DNA of 17,980 bases from JALHVH01 sp964544265 (GCA_964544265.1 CAZJBD010000033.1:1-17980); one strand, 5' to 3'. Shown: positions 1 to 8,722, counted from the first letter of the stretch. Translations and numbers: made by a program. Notes: a model not told the origin generated them from the sequence alone.

Positions 1-837
1 ATTGTGGGTCCTTTCAAAGGATAGGTTGCGGTCGACCTCAACGGTCATGTCCACGAAGACACGGGGCCCGGAGCGCCGGACCCGGACATGGCCGACACGC
101 ATCACGCCCTCAACGTCGTCGGCGGCTTCGCTGATTTTCTGGGTCAGGCCGTCGGGCGCCGTATCGAGGAGGACGGCGACCGTCCTTTTGCCGAGCTTAT
201 AGCTCACGAAGAGGACGATGAAAGCCACGCCCAGGGCCGCCAGGGCGTCCGCCTTGGCCAGGAAGCTGGAATATTTCGGCAGAACGTTCCGGCCCAGCCA
301 GACCAGGGCGAGCCCCCCGATAACCACGGAGGAGCTCCAGATGTCCGTATGGAAGTGAAGGGCGTCCGCTTCGAGGGCCTGGCTGCTGTGTTGACGGGCG
401 GCCCGGTACAACATCCGAGACCGGCTGACATCCACTGCGATGGAAACAGCCATAACGAGGAAAGCCCAAAAGCTTGCCTGAATCTCCCTGGAGTGAAAGA
501 AAAGGCGCGAGATGGCCTCATAGATAATCCAGGAACAGGTGGCAAAAAGAAGGACGGTCTCGATAAGGGCCGAAAAATTTTCGATCTTGCCGTGGCCGTA
601 AGGGTGTTCGTGATCGGCCGGCTTGTCCGAGAAGCGGACGGCCAGCAAAGTCACGAAAGCGGCCACAAGATCCAGGCCGGAGTGGGCGGCCTCGGCAAGG
701 ATGCCGAGGCTTCCCGTCATGAGACCTACCACGAGCTTCATGCTCGTCAGGAAAACCGCAGCGACGACGGAGTTGGTGGCCGCCGACTTCTTGTCAATGC
801 CGGCCGCAGCCGGTTCTGACGTCACCTCAGCATTCAT
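1..837 (-). CDS. Cation diffusion facilitator (CDF) family metal transporter, 3' end cut by window edge
   Basis: Reading leftward from an ATG at 837, the frame stays open for 279 codons to the window edge, so the C-terminus is missing. The protein is an inner-membrane metal/proton antiporter of the CDF family, probably exporting Zn2+ or a similar divalent cation. Visible family marks are the HSGLD motif (His52, Asp56) in the second membrane segment, the HEHPYGHGK loop (about residues 76-84), and a second metal site HFHTD (His161, Asp165) in the fifth segment. These correspond to the paired sites of the E. coli YiiP/ZitB type; an HxxxD first site is more often seen in Zn transporters. The last part (from about residue 215) is the start of the cytoplasmic dimerisation domain, with the usual VRVRRSGPRVFVDMTVEVD strand. 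Specificity cannot be fixed from sequence. It diverges from the next gene. Confidence 0.93.
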   Translation of the reverse strand, partial: MNAEVTSEPAAAGIDKKSAATNSVVAAVFLTSMKLVVGLMTGSLGILAEAAHSGLDLVAAFVTLLAVRFSDKPADHEHPYGHGKIENFSALIETVLLFATCSWIIYEAISRLFFHSREIQASFWAFLVMAVSIAVDVSRSRMLYRAARQHSSQALEADALHFHTDIWSSSVVIGGLALVWLGRNVLPKYSSFLAKADALAALGVAFIVLFVSYKLGKRTVAVLLDTAPDGLTQKISEAADDVEGVMRVGHVRVRRSGPRVFVDMTVEVDRNLSFERTHN

Positions 838-867
838 AATCGTTCCCGCGTTTCGGAAAGTCCATTT

Positions 868-891
868 ATTCTAGCATAGCGTATCTGTCAA
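868..891 (-). promoter_or_regulatory. Candidate promoter of the CDF transporter gene
   Basis: On the minus strand an extended -10, TGCTAGAAT (-10 hexamer at 868-873), lies about 30 bp before the ATG. A TTGACA occurs at 886-891 but only 12 bp away, too close to act as the -35 for this -10. The 13-mer around the -10 matches, with one mismatch, the promoter-like 13-mer at 14849-14861 upstream of the tRNA-Leu half copy, which supports a real local -10 style. Confidence 0.45.
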
Positions 892-915
892 TACAAAAGA
901 CGCTCCCCCTCCAAG

Positions 916-944
916 TTGACTCCCCGTCCGGCCTCGCATAAAAT
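916..944 (+). promoter_or_regulatory. Sigma70-type promoter for the TfoX-C/HhH gene
   Basis: TTGACT at 916-921, a 17-bp spacer, then TAAAAT at 939-944. Both hexamers match consensus at 5 of 6 positions with ideal spacing. Transcription would begin near 951, giving a leader of about 27 nt before the ATG at 978. Confidence 0.65.
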
Positions 945-977
945 CCCCCTTAACATATATCGATGAAGGAGCCACAG

Positions 978-1274
978 ATGAGCACAAAGATCGCCGGAAA
1001 GGCCGGAAACTCGCTCCGGACGCTTCCGAACATCGGCAAGGTCCTCGAAGATAAACTCAAGCGGATAGGCATTGCGACCCCGGAAGAATTTCTGAAGCGC
1101 GATCCCTACCAAGTCTTTGACGAGCTCAAGGAGAAAGTCGATCCAACGCTCTGCCGCTGCGCCCTGGCGTCGGTCGTGGGCGCCAAAAAAGGGGTTCCCT
1201 GGCACAGGATCACCAAAGACACCGCCCGGGAATACGAAAAACGCTACCCCAAGCATAAATGGGGGCCTTGCTGA
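978..1274 (+). CDS. Small TfoX C-terminal-like / helix-hairpin-helix protein
   Basis: A 98-residue protein built around one helix-hairpin-helix-like unit: LRTLPNIGKVLEDKLKRIGI, followed by TPEEFLKRDPYQVFDELK. This is the arrangement of the TfoX/Sxy C-terminal domain and related pathogenicity-locus-type small proteins, which are small nucleic-acid- or protein-binding folds. The TfoX N-terminal domain is absent, so a role in competence should not be assumed. I chose the ATG at 978 over the one at 963 because AAGGAG-type sequence (966-971) sits about 6 nt before 978, while 963 has no ribosome-binding site. The C-terminal part has two cysteines in CRCA and ends HKWGPC. It has its own promoter and is followed 68 bp later by the S9 peptidase gene; co-transcription is possible. 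The molecular function is unknown. Confidence 0.8.
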   Translation: MSTKIAGKAGNSLRTLPNIGKVLEDKLKRIGIATPEEFLKRDPYQVFDELKEKVDPTLCRCALASVVGAKKGVPWHRITKDTAREYEKRYPKHKWGPC

Positions 1275-1342
1275 GCGCCGGCCGGGAGATCAAGTCGGCC
1301 GCGACGGCCCACGAGAGAAATAGGTGAGTTGCAGGAGGAACG

Positions 1343-3637
1343 ATGAAACGCAGAAGTCTTTTGGTCCTTATCTTAGCGGCTTTTATCCTCGCTTCCCTGC
1401 CGGTTTTCCTGGCGGCTCAGGGCAGGCTCGCCGACTACCTGCGGGCGGCGGGTCTGAGAGAAAAATTCCAGGCTTTGGCCCTCAACGTCGTAGACCGGAC
1501 GGCCTGGATCGGGAAGACGAGTCGTTTCTGGTATCGGAGAACGGTCAAGGAAGGCCATGAGTTCATGGTCGGGGACGCGGAAAACTTGATCCGAAATCCT
1601 GCTTTCGACCACGAAAAGCTTGCCGCATCTCTCTCCACCGCCTCGGGCGAAACCCACAAGGCCTATAAGCTTCCCTTCGACACGATCACCTTCTCCGATG
1701 ACGGGAAAGTCGTCGAGTTTGAAGCCGGGGGCTGGAAATGGACATGCGATCTTGCGACATATGTGTGCCTCAAGGCCGGGCCCAGCGAACGGGAGATATG
1801 GCCGCCGCCCTGGGGGTCCCAGTATGTCCCCAAAGAGCCCAAATCCTCCCCCGACGGAGACTGGGAAGCCTTCGTTAAGAACTTCAACGTTTATGTGAAG
1901 CGAAAAGACGCAAAAGATGTCAAGGAAAAAGAAGGCATCGCCCTGAGCTGGGACGGAAGCGACGGAAACTTCTATTCCCAACCATCCATCCAATGGTCCC
2001 CCGATTCAAAAAAACTGGCCGCTTATCGCGTCCGCCCCGGTTACCGCCGCGTGCTCCACTACGTCGAGTCCTCCCCCGCCGATCAGCTCCAGCCCAAGCA
2101 CTCGACGATCGATTACCAAAAACCCGGTGACGCGCTCGACGTTTTGCGGCCGGTTATCTTCGACCTCGAGTCAAAAAAACAAATGGACATCGAAAGCAGC
2201 CTCTTCCCCAACGCTTTTGAGATGTCGGACCTCTCCTGGCGGAAGGATGGCCGGGCCCTGACCTTCGAATACAACCAGCGCGGGCACCAAGTCTACCGGG
2301 TGATCGAGGTCGATGCGGCGACCGGCAAGGCCCGGGCGGTCATCAGCGAAGAGCCCGAAACTTTTTTCAGCTACTCCGGAAAAAAATACCGTTATGACGT
2401 CGCGGACGGCAAGGAAATCGTTTGGATGTCGGAGCGCGACGGCTGGAATCATCTTTATCTTTACGACGGCCTCACGGGAACCGTCAAGAACCAGATCACC
2501 AAGGGAGAGTGGGTCGTGCGCGGCGTAGACAAAGTCGACGAGGAAACGCGCCAAGTTTGGTTTCGGGGGAGCGGAATGACACCGGGCAAAGACCCATATT
2601 TCGTAAGCGCATTCCGTATCAACTTCGACGGGACGGGGCTCACAGCTCTGACGGAAGGGGACGTCAACCATACGGTCACCTACTCGGACGATATGAAGTA
2701 TTTCGTGGACACATATTCGCGCGTGGATTTGCCTCCCGTAACCCAGCTCTTCCGGTCAGCAGACCGGAAGGTCCTGATGGAGATCGAGCGAACGGATATC
2801 CAAGAGCTGGTCAAGGCCGGATGGCGGGCGCCTGAAGTCTTCACGGCCGCCGGACGCGACGGCAAAACAGACATCTGGGGTATCATCGTCCGGCCCATGG
2901 CGTTCGATAAATCCAGGAAATACCCGGTCATCGAAAACATTTACGCAGGACCCCACGGCTCCTTCGTCCCCAAGTCTTTTTCCGCTTACAATCCGATGAT
3001 GGCGCTGGCCGAGATGGGCTTCATCGTCGTCCAGATCGACGGGATGGGAACGTCCAACCGGTCCAAGGCCTTCCACGACGTCTGCTGGAAGAACCTGGCC
3101 GACGCCGGATTCCCGGACCGGATCCTCTGGCACAAGGCCGCTGCGGCCAAATACCCTTATTACGACATCAGCCGCGTCGGGATATTCGGCACATCGGCCG
3201 GAGGCCAGAGCGCCATGGGCGCCCTCCTTTTTCATCCGGAATTCTACGCGGTCGCCGCGGCGTCCTGCGGCTGTCACGATAACCGAATGGACAAGATCTG
3301 GTGGAACGAGCAGTGGATGGGTTGGCCTATCGGCCCCGAATACGCGGCCTGCTCGAACGTTGACAACGCCTGGCGGCTGAAGGGCAAGCTCCTCCTCTAT
3401 GTGGGCGAGATGGACACGAATGTCGACCCGGCATCCACGATGCAGGTCGTAAACGCTCTGATCAAGGCAGGAAAGACGTTCGAGATGCTCGTCCTTCCGG
3501 GCATGAACCATACATCGGGCGGCATCTACGGCGAGCGGAAGAGATTCGACTTTTTCGTCCGCCACCTGCTCGGCGTCGAGCCGCCGGACTGGAACACAAT
3601 CGAGAGCAAGACCGGCAGCGAGGTCAAACCGACGTAA
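1343..3637 (+). CDS. Exported S9 family (DPP-IV type) serine peptidase
   Basis: The 764-residue product starts with a signal peptide (KRR then a hydrophobic stretch, cleavage probably after LAAQ, about residue 26). A DPP-IV-type beta-propeller follows (about 80-490; for example SPDSKKLAAYR and the YESSPADQ-like region), then an alpha/beta-hydrolase domain. The catalytic triad can be placed as Ser618 in GTSAGGQSAMG, Asp691 in GEMDTNVDP and His723 in GMNHTSGG; the spacings are close to those of human DPP-IV. Such enzymes cut short peptides, often after proline or alanine, in the periplasm or outside the cell. The nucleophile elbow is GTSAGG rather than the common GWSYGG, so substrate preference may differ. 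An AGGAGG-type site (about 1333-1338) precedes the ATG. The stop overlaps the convergent decarboxylase gene by 14 bp. Confidence 0.93.
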   Translation: MKRRSLLVLILAAFILASLPVFLAAQGRLADYLRAAGLREKFQALALNVVDRTAWIGKTSRFWYRRTVKEGHEFMVGDAENLIRNPAFDHEKLAASLSTASGETHKAYKLPFDTITFSDDGKVVEFEAGGWKWTCDLATYVCLKAGPSEREIWPPPWGSQYVPKEPKSSPDGDWEAFVKNFNVYVKRKDAKDVKEKEGIALSWDGSDGNFYSQPSIQWSPDSKKLAAYRVRPGYRRVLHYVESSPADQLQPKHSTIDYQKPGDALDVLRPVIFDLESKKQMDIESSLFPNAFEMSDLSWRKDGRALTFEYNQRGHQVYRVIEVDAATGKARAVISEEPETFFSYSGKKYRYDVADGKEIVWMSERDGWNHLYLYDGLTGTVKNQITKGEWVVRGVDKVDEETRQVWFRGSGMTPGKDPYFVSAFRINFDGTGLTALTEGDVNHTVTYSDDMKYFVDTYSRVDLPPVTQLFRSADRKVLMEIERTDIQELVKAGWRAPEVFTAAGRDGKTDIWGIIVRPMAFDKSRKYPVIENIYAGPHGSFVPKSFSAYNPMMALAEMGFIVVQIDGMGTSNRSKAFHDVCWKNLADAGFPDRILWHKAAAAKYPYYDISRVGIFGTSAGGQSAMGALLFHPEFYAVAAASCGCHDNRMDKIWWNEQWMGWPIGPEYAACSNVDNAWRLKGKLLLYVGEMDTNVDPASTMQVVNALIKAGKTFEMLVLPGMNHTSGGIYGERKRFDFFVRHLLGVEPPDWNTIESKTGSEVKPT

Positions 3638-5063
3638 TCGCCCGAATCTCGTCGAGCAGGGCCTCGAGGTCGGAAAGGGTCGTGCGCGGATTGATGAGCG
3701 TGGTCCTGAGCCAGACGTGTCCCCTGAGACCGGCCTGGACGACATAAAAACTCCCGCTTTTGAGCAGAGCCCTCCGGACGCGCCGCTGCAGCCTGTCGAG
3801 GTCCTCCTCCCCTCTTTTCAGGTAGCGAAAGCAGACGATGTTGCTCTCAGGCTCCACCGCCAGTTCGAAATCGCCCGATTCCCGGAGAAGAGAGGCGAAG
3901 TCTCGCGCCAGGTCGAATGTGGCCGTGACGTAGCCGGCAAAAAAGTCAGTCCCGTAGGCCGCCAGGGAGACAAACAGCCTCATGCCCATCATCGTCTTCG
4001 TGCATTCCATCGTCCGGTGGGCGAAATTGTACCATTCCTCGTGTGCGCCCTTCTCAAAAAGATAGGAGGCTTTCTCGGAAAACGCTTCGTAGCTCTTCCT
4101 CCCCTCTCTGAAAAGAACGGCGGTCATGAGGGCAGGCATAAGCAGGTTCTTGTGGGCGTCCCAGATTAAGGAGTCAGCCTTGTCCAGGCCTCGCAGAAGG
4201 AGACGGTATTTCGGAGAAAGAAGGGCCCCCGCTCCGTGCGCGCCGTCGACATGGAGCCAGAGGCCGCGTGACCGGCAGAAATCCGCCGCGGCCGCTAGAT
4301 CGTCATAGCTCCCGGTGGCTGTGGAACATGCATTGGCGACCAGGGCGATCGGCCGGCGGCCGCGCCTGACCGCCTCGTCACAGGCCCGCCCGAAATCATC
4401 CGGCCGGGCATGGAATGAGTCATCGACGGCTACGGGGGCCACGGCCTCCTCCCCGAGACCGATGATTGCGACGGCCCGCTTGACACTGTAATGACTGGAT
4501 TCTGGGACAAGAACAGCCACCGGAGCTTCGCTTCCCACGCCCCGGACCCAGACGTTCCCTTCGGCGGCGGCTTGCCGCGCCGCGAGGAGGCCCGTGAGAT
4601 TTCCTATCGACCCGCCGCTCGTGAAGACTCCGTCAGCGTCCGGTCCCCAGCCTGCAAGCCCGGTCATCCAGCGGACAAGCTGCCGTTCCATCGCGACATT
4701 GACCGGCCCCATCTCATAGATCGCGGTTCCATTGTTAATGAACTGACCCACGAGCCCGGCCAAGGAGGCCAACGGAAGCGAGGTCGTGCACTGGTGCCCG
4801 ATGAAACGAGGATGGAGGAGGTTATTCGACCGGTCGAGGACCTCCCCGAGAAGATCGGGGAAGGATGCTGAAGGAGCACGGCCGAAACGTCCTGCCCAAG
4901 ACTTCAGCATGGCTTCGGGTTCCTCGTATTTCAGGACCCGGGGCCGGATCTCCGGAGTCGAAGAGGCCAGAAAATCCGCCAGTTGATCGACAACTTTGTG
5001 CCCTTCGAGGCGAAAGGCTTCCGGGTCAAAGGCCTTCTTCAGTTGATCATCATAAAGGTTCAT
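3624..5063 (-). CDS. PLP-dependent decarboxylase (group II, aromatic-amino-acid/diaminobutyrate type)
   Basis: A 479-residue fold-type I PLP enzyme. Diagnostic residues are the phosphate-binding TSGGSIGNLTGLLAAR stretch (148-163), His191 in SSHYSV (cofactor stacking), Asp273 in HVDGAHGAG (bonds the pyridine nitrogen) and the Schiff-base lysine Lys305 in WDAHKN. Order and spacing match the pyridoxal-dependent decarboxylases (DDC, glutamate and diaminobutyrate decarboxylases), with family-like length and N-terminal 'HPRFIGHQ' substrate-side segment (84-91). It should remove CO2 from an amino acid in the cytoplasm. The substrate cannot be read from sequence, and a few relatives act as aminotransferases or aldolases. 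The ATG at 5063 has only a weak ribosome-binding site. Its 3' end overlaps that of the S9 peptidase; an enzyme that consumes amino acids beside an exported peptidase would fit amino-acid catabolism. Confidence 0.9.
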   Translation of the reverse strand: MNLYDDQLKKAFDPEAFRLEGHKVVDQLADFLASSTPEIRPRVLKYEEPEAMLKSWAGRFGRAPSASFPDLLGEVLDRSNNLLHPRFIGHQCTTSLPLASLAGLVGQFINNGTAIYEMGPVNVAMERQLVRWMTGLAGWGPDADGVFTSGGSIGNLTGLLAARQAAAEGNVWVRGVGSEAPVAVLVPESSHYSVKRAVAIIGLGEEAVAPVAVDDSFHARPDDFGRACDEAVRRGRRPIALVANACSTATGSYDDLAAAADFCRSRGLWLHVDGAHGAGALLSPKYRLLLRGLDKADSLIWDAHKNLLMPALMTAVLFREGRKSYEAFSEKASYLFEKGAHEEWYNFAHRTMECTKTMMGMRLFVSLAAYGTDFFAGYVTATFDLARDFASLLRESGDFELAVEPESNIVCFRYLKRGEEDLDRLQRRVRRALLKSGSFYVVQAGLRGHVWLRTTLINPRTTLSDLEALLDEIRAITSV

Positions 5064-5172
5064 AAGAGGTTTCTTTCAGACCCGCCAGGGGGCCACGAGT
5101 CATTCACTATAACAGATTCAGGAGGTGCGAAAAAGCCAGGACAAGCCGGTCATAAAACCATTTTTTAATCCC

Positions 5173-5201
5173 TTGACTTTTCAAAATTCCTGTAGTAAAC
5201 G
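5173..5201 (+). promoter_or_regulatory. Candidate promoter upstream of the TonB-dependent receptor
   Basis: TTGACT (5173-5178) with a 17-bp spacer to TAAACG (5196-5201). The -35 is good and the -10 poor. Initiation near 5207 would fall on the first LacI-type palindrome, the classical site for repression. An isolated TAGAAT at 5271-5276 is an alternative -10 without a clear -35. Confidence 0.35.
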
Positions 5202-5206
5202 TAAGG

Positions 5207-5220
5207 TGTTAACGTTAACA
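5207..5220. promoter_or_regulatory. LacI/GalR-type operator candidate, copy 1
   Basis: TGTTAACGTTAACA is a perfect 14-bp palindrome with the central CG typical of LacI/GalR family operators. It lies just after the candidate promoter at 5173-5201. A second copy of its 12-bp core lies 102 bp downstream (centre to centre). Confidence 0.6.
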
Positions 5221-5309
5221 TGGACCAAAATATCGTTATTCTGCCTGTTTCGGGGGAGTGAATCGTTGGTTAGAATGGACGGACGAATTCTTTTTTTTGG
5301 CGCGGGCGC

Positions 5310-5321
5310 GTTAACGTTAAC
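5310..5321. promoter_or_regulatory. LacI/GalR-type operator candidate, copy 2
   Basis: GTTAACGTTAAC, a perfect 12-bp palindrome identical to the core of the copy at 5207-5220. The right flank also keeps the outer A (…AACA). Two operators in the 439-bp gene-free stretch suggest looping or cooperative control of the receptor gene at 5503. No LacI-type regulator is encoded in this window. The rest of 5064-5502 shows no convincing gene. Confidence 0.6.
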
Positions 5322-5502
5322 ACTCACTCCCACTACCGCTTTCTGCCCCTTTCTGAGTGACCCCATCATCGACCCTGTATTCCGTCCGACGACGGATTAT
5401 TTCCCTTTTAGGGAGGTGCCCATCAGAAGAAAACATCACGATACGGCCAAAAACAAATCAAATCCTGTATCCGTAATCATCTGATTCCATGGAGGAAAAA
5501 GA

Positions 5503-8500
5503 ATGAAAATGAAAACCTGGTTCGTCATCATGTGCCTGAGCCTCTTTGCCGTCACGGCATTGACCGCTCAGATGACAAAGCAGAGCGGCGCCATCAGGGG
5601 CGTCGTCTCCGACAATGAGGGCCTCCCTCTGCCCGGGGTGGAGGTCACGGCGCAGAGCCCCTCGCTGATGGGCATAGCGTCGGCCATCACGATTGGGGAC
5701 GGCAGCTATCGCTTCCTCAACCTGCCGCCCGGCACCTACGCGATCACGGCCAGCCTGAAGGGTTTTAAAACGGTCAAGCAGACCGGCATCGTCGTTCAGG
5801 TCGGCCAGACATATACGGTCAATCTGCAGACCGGAGCGAGCCCTCTCGCCGAGGAAGTCACGGTCACCGCGGCCCCGCCGGTCATCGATATCGCGTCGAA
5901 CAAGATCTCCAACGTTATCCCCACGGAATTGCTAAAGAACTTGCCCCTAAACCGAACGATCAACGGTCTCTTCAACATCACCGCGGGCAGCGCGGGCACC
6001 ATTGCCGCCTACTCCGGCAGCATCCACGGCGCCAACTCCGGCTCCACGGCCTACGAGATCGACGGCGTCAACGGCGAGAGCCCCACGACCGGCGGCATGC
6101 AGATCAACCCTCAGTATGAAAGCATCGAGGAAATCGAGATCAGCACCGGCGGTCTGCCGGCTCAAGTCGGCGCCTCGGGCGGCTCGTTCATCTCCGTCGT
6201 CACCAAGTCGGGAGGCAACGAGTTCCACGGCCAGGCCCAAACATATTACACGGCAAAGGGCCTCAACCAGATGCTCTTCACCGACGAAGAGCTCATTGCT
6301 TTGGGACGATCCAAACCGGCCTTTGCCAAGTATGACTGGGACGGTTCGGCCTCTCTCGGAGGCCCGATCATCAAGGACAAGATCTGGTTCTTCGGCACGG
6401 CAGACTATCGCCAGAACGAGTATACGCTGAACAACGTCCCCGTAACCCTGGAAGGTAAGTCCTACGATGTCTTCACGAATCCCACTAAAACCTTGGCGCC
6501 CTTCCTCAAAGTGACCACCCAACTTAACAAGGACATGCGCTTCTTCGCCATGTTCAACGGCAGCTTCACCCGTACTCTCTATGCTCCGAACTATTATCAA
6601 GTTTTCGAGTCCACCGTCAGGTCCCGATCGAACACCATGGCGATAACCGCCGACCTGAACTGGATGATCGGTCCCAACACCTACGTCGACATCCGCGCCG
6701 GCTACAACAACCTCGATTGGTCCCTCACCTCCCAGCCGGACGCGCGGGCCAACGTCACCAAGGTTGATGATTATACCCGCTACACATGGGGCAATAAGCA
6801 GAATGAAGAGCAATATACGATCCGCCGGGGCGAATCCGTAAACGCCCGCCTGACCCATTTCATGGACAACGTGCTGGGTGGCAACCACGAAATCGGCGCC
6901 GGCCTCGAATACGTGTATTCATTTGACCGCCTCTCCGTCGCGCGCGAAAATCCACTGACCCTGCACTACTACAACGGCAACCCCTATGCTTATGCCGCAC
7001 AGGGGATGCCCCGCGACATCTACGGTGACGGCTACATCCAACTGGCCAACCAGGGCCCCGACGAGAACGACTCCACAAAAGACCTGCCCGGCAACCGCCT
7101 GAGCGCTTACCTGCAAGACTCCTTTGTCTACAAGAACCGCCTGACCATCAACCTCGGCCTCCGCTATGACTATTACTGGGGCGGTTTCGGCGGCGCCACC
7201 TCCACCGGCACCGATCAGAACGGCCTGGCCTATAAGGTGGGCGAAATGGTGGCCGGAACCATCGGCTGGAACCCCTACGCGGCGATGACCTGGGACCCCA
7301 TCCGCAAGACCATGCAAAACCAGACTCTCTCCCCGCGCATCGGCTTGAGCTATGACCTCTTCGGCAACGGCAAAACCGCCCTCAAGATATCCTGGGGCAG
7401 GTACTATGAAGCCATGCCGGTCATGTGGTTTTCCAACGCACAGTCCTCCATCCAGCAGAATTACGCCTTCAACTGGTGGGACAACAACGGCAACAGAGTC
7501 CCTGACGACCCGGGCATCGACACATATCTCCCGAGAGACGGCTTCTGGTCGTTCGTCGAACAAGATGCGGCGGCCCTGCGCCTCCTCGTCGCCGGCAAGG
7601 GCGAGCAATACCAATTGAAGGCCCCCTGGAACAACGAGCTCGTCATCTCCGTCTCCCACGAGCTGGCCAATAATTTCTCGGTCAAGCTGCAGTATGTCAA
7701 CAAGCTGGGCCGCAGAGACCACTGGGATACGATGTACAATACGGCGAGCAAACAATATTTGAGTTCTCTCCAGGACGCTCCCGCCGGCTTCTGGGTCCCC
7801 TTCACCACGACCGTGCCCGCGGTCGGTGACTGGCCGGAATCGACGGTCACCATCTATGTGCCGACAAACGATTACGATTGGGATCACGTCGTCTGGCGGC
7901 AGGCCAGCAACCCTTATTCCAAGCGCCGCTATAACGGCCTCGAGCTCGCCTTCGACAAGCGCTACTCCAACGGCTGGGCCCTGGCCGGCTCCGTCACTTA
8001 CTCGGTATCGAAGAGCATCACCCCCTATGATCCGAACTACGCCGTCAACGGCTGGGGTGCCGACATCAATGACATTCCCCTGGCCATCAAGCTCTACGGT
8101 TCGTTCAAGCTCCCGCTCGGTTTTGTCGGCTCCTTCATTTATCGCCACTTGGAAGGCGGCCCGCTGAATTACGGCGGCAGTTTCTGGGATAAGGCCTTCG
8201 ACGTCACCGTCTACGTTCCGGACGCGTGGCTCGCCTCGCACAACTGCGTGACCTGGTGGAATTGGATCGGCGTCCAGCTTCAACCCAACGGTGCGCACCG
8301 CCAGGCGTCCTGGGACAATGCGGACCTCCGGCTGGAGAAAGAGTTCAAGTTCAGGTTCGGAACCATCTCCATCTTCGCCGATGTCTTCAACCTGCTCGGC
8401 AACAAGTACGTCACGACGGGCTTGAACCCAAGCGGTGTTTGGTATCCGGATGACGAGAATACCTCCTCCGGATATCGCGAGCTTGACTATTATTACAAAA

Positions 8501-8559
8501 AGGTCACAGCTGTGACCGGCCTCAGAACCGTCAAGCTCTCAGCCCGCGTCGCATTCTGA
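5503..8559 (+). CDS. TonB-dependent outer-membrane receptor with carboxypeptidase-regulatory-like N-terminal domain
   Basis: The 1018-residue product begins with a signal peptide ending near LTAQ (about 23). A CarboxypepD_reg-like beta-sandwich follows (about 28-110; GAIRGVVSDNEGLPLPGVEV, then GDGSYRFLNLPPGTYAITA). Next comes a TonB-box-like EEVTVTA (about 117-123) and a plug domain (about 125-245) carrying GGSFISVVTKSGGNEFHG. The rest is a beta-barrel ending in aromatic Phe (KLSARVAF), as outer-membrane proteins do. This is the Oar/SusC-like type common in Acidobacteriota and relatives. It imports a large ligand across the outer membrane using TonB energy. There is no SusD partner beside it, so the ligand may be a peptide or glycan. 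GGAGG (5491-5495) precedes the ATG. Two LacI-type palindromes upstream suggest substrate-dependent control. Confidence 0.93.
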   Translation: MKMKTWFVIMCLSLFAVTALTAQMTKQSGAIRGVVSDNEGLPLPGVEVTAQSPSLMGIASAITIGDGSYRFLNLPPGTYAITASLKGFKTVKQTGIVVQVGQTYTVNLQTGASPLAEEVTVTAAPPVIDIASNKISNVIPTELLKNLPLNRTINGLFNITAGSAGTIAAYSGSIHGANSGSTAYEIDGVNGESPTTGGMQINPQYESIEEIEISTGGLPAQVGASGGSFISVVTKSGGNEFHGQAQTYYTAKGLNQMLFTDEELIALGRSKPAFAKYDWDGSASLGGPIIKDKIWFFGTADYRQNEYTLNNVPVTLEGKSYDVFTNPTKTLAPFLKVTTQLNKDMRFFAMFNGSFTRTLYAPNYYQVFESTVRSRSNTMAITADLNWMIGPNTYVDIRAGYNNLDWSLTSQPDARANVTKVDDYTRYTWGNKQNEEQYTIRRGESVNARLTHFMDNVLGGNHEIGAGLEYVYSFDRLSVARENPLTLHYYNGNPYAYAAQGMPRDIYGDGYIQLANQGPDENDSTKDLPGNRLSAYLQDSFVYKNRLTINLGLRYDYYWGGFGGATSTGTDQNGLAYKVGEMVAGTIGWNPYAAMTWDPIRKTMQNQTLSPRIGLSYDLFGNGKTALKISWGRYYEAMPVMWFSNAQSSIQQNYAFNWWDNNGNRVPDDPGIDTYLPRDGFWSFVEQDAAALRLLVAGKGEQYQLKAPWNNELVISVSHELANNFSVKLQYVNKLGRRDHWDTMYNTASKQYLSSLQDAPAGFWVPFTTTVPAVGDWPESTVTIYVPTNDYDWDHVVWRQASNPYSKRRYNGLELAFDKRYSNGWALAGSVTYSVSKSITPYDPNYAVNGWGADINDIPLAIKLYGSFKLPLGFVGSFIYRHLEGGPLNYGGSFWDKAFDVTVYVPDAWLASHNCVTWWNWIGVQLQPNGAHRQASWDNADLRLEKEFKFRFGTISIFADVFNLLGNKYVTTGLNPSGVWYPDDENTSSGYRELDYYYKKVTAVTGLRTVKLSARVAF

Positions 8560-8572
8560 AAATTTAGGAGAA

Positions 8573-8604
8573 GAGGGAGGGGCCACCCCCCTCCCTCCCC
8601 TTTT
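8573..8604 (+). terminator. Rho-independent terminator after the TonB-dependent receptor
   Basis: A 10-bp G/C-rich stem (GAGGGAGGGG at 8573-8582 with CCCCTCCCTC at 8588-8597), a 5-nt loop, then CCC and a TTTT run. It starts 14 bp after the receptor stop codon. This isolates the receptor gene from the DUF5916 gene downstream. Confidence 0.85.
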
Positions 8605-8722
8605 CTTAATCTGAAATCTCATTTTAAACATGGGCTCGGCGTCGCTTTTATAGCACCTTCAAAGCTTCGAATCTTCACTCTCTCGGCAGCTCGATGAGAG
8701 CGCCTCTTTATCGCCCACCCTC

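Noticed and set aside
88..819. Open plus-strand frame of 243 codons
   Set aside because: It lies opposite the CDF transporter, whose minus-strand frame shows clear family motifs; the plus-strand protein looks like nothing and is a GC-rich shadow.
5125..5484. Plus-strand open frame of 119 codons in the gap before the TonB-dependent receptor
   Set aside because: It has no ribosome-binding site or protein-like pattern, and it runs over both LacI-type palindromes; better read as regulatory DNA.
6919..8298. Long minus-strand open frame (459 codons), and others at 5947-6888 and 2756-3745
   Set aside because: All are antisense to strongly motif-supported genes (TonB-dependent receptor, S9 peptidase) with low-complexity Val/Gly/Asp-rich translations typical of shadows.
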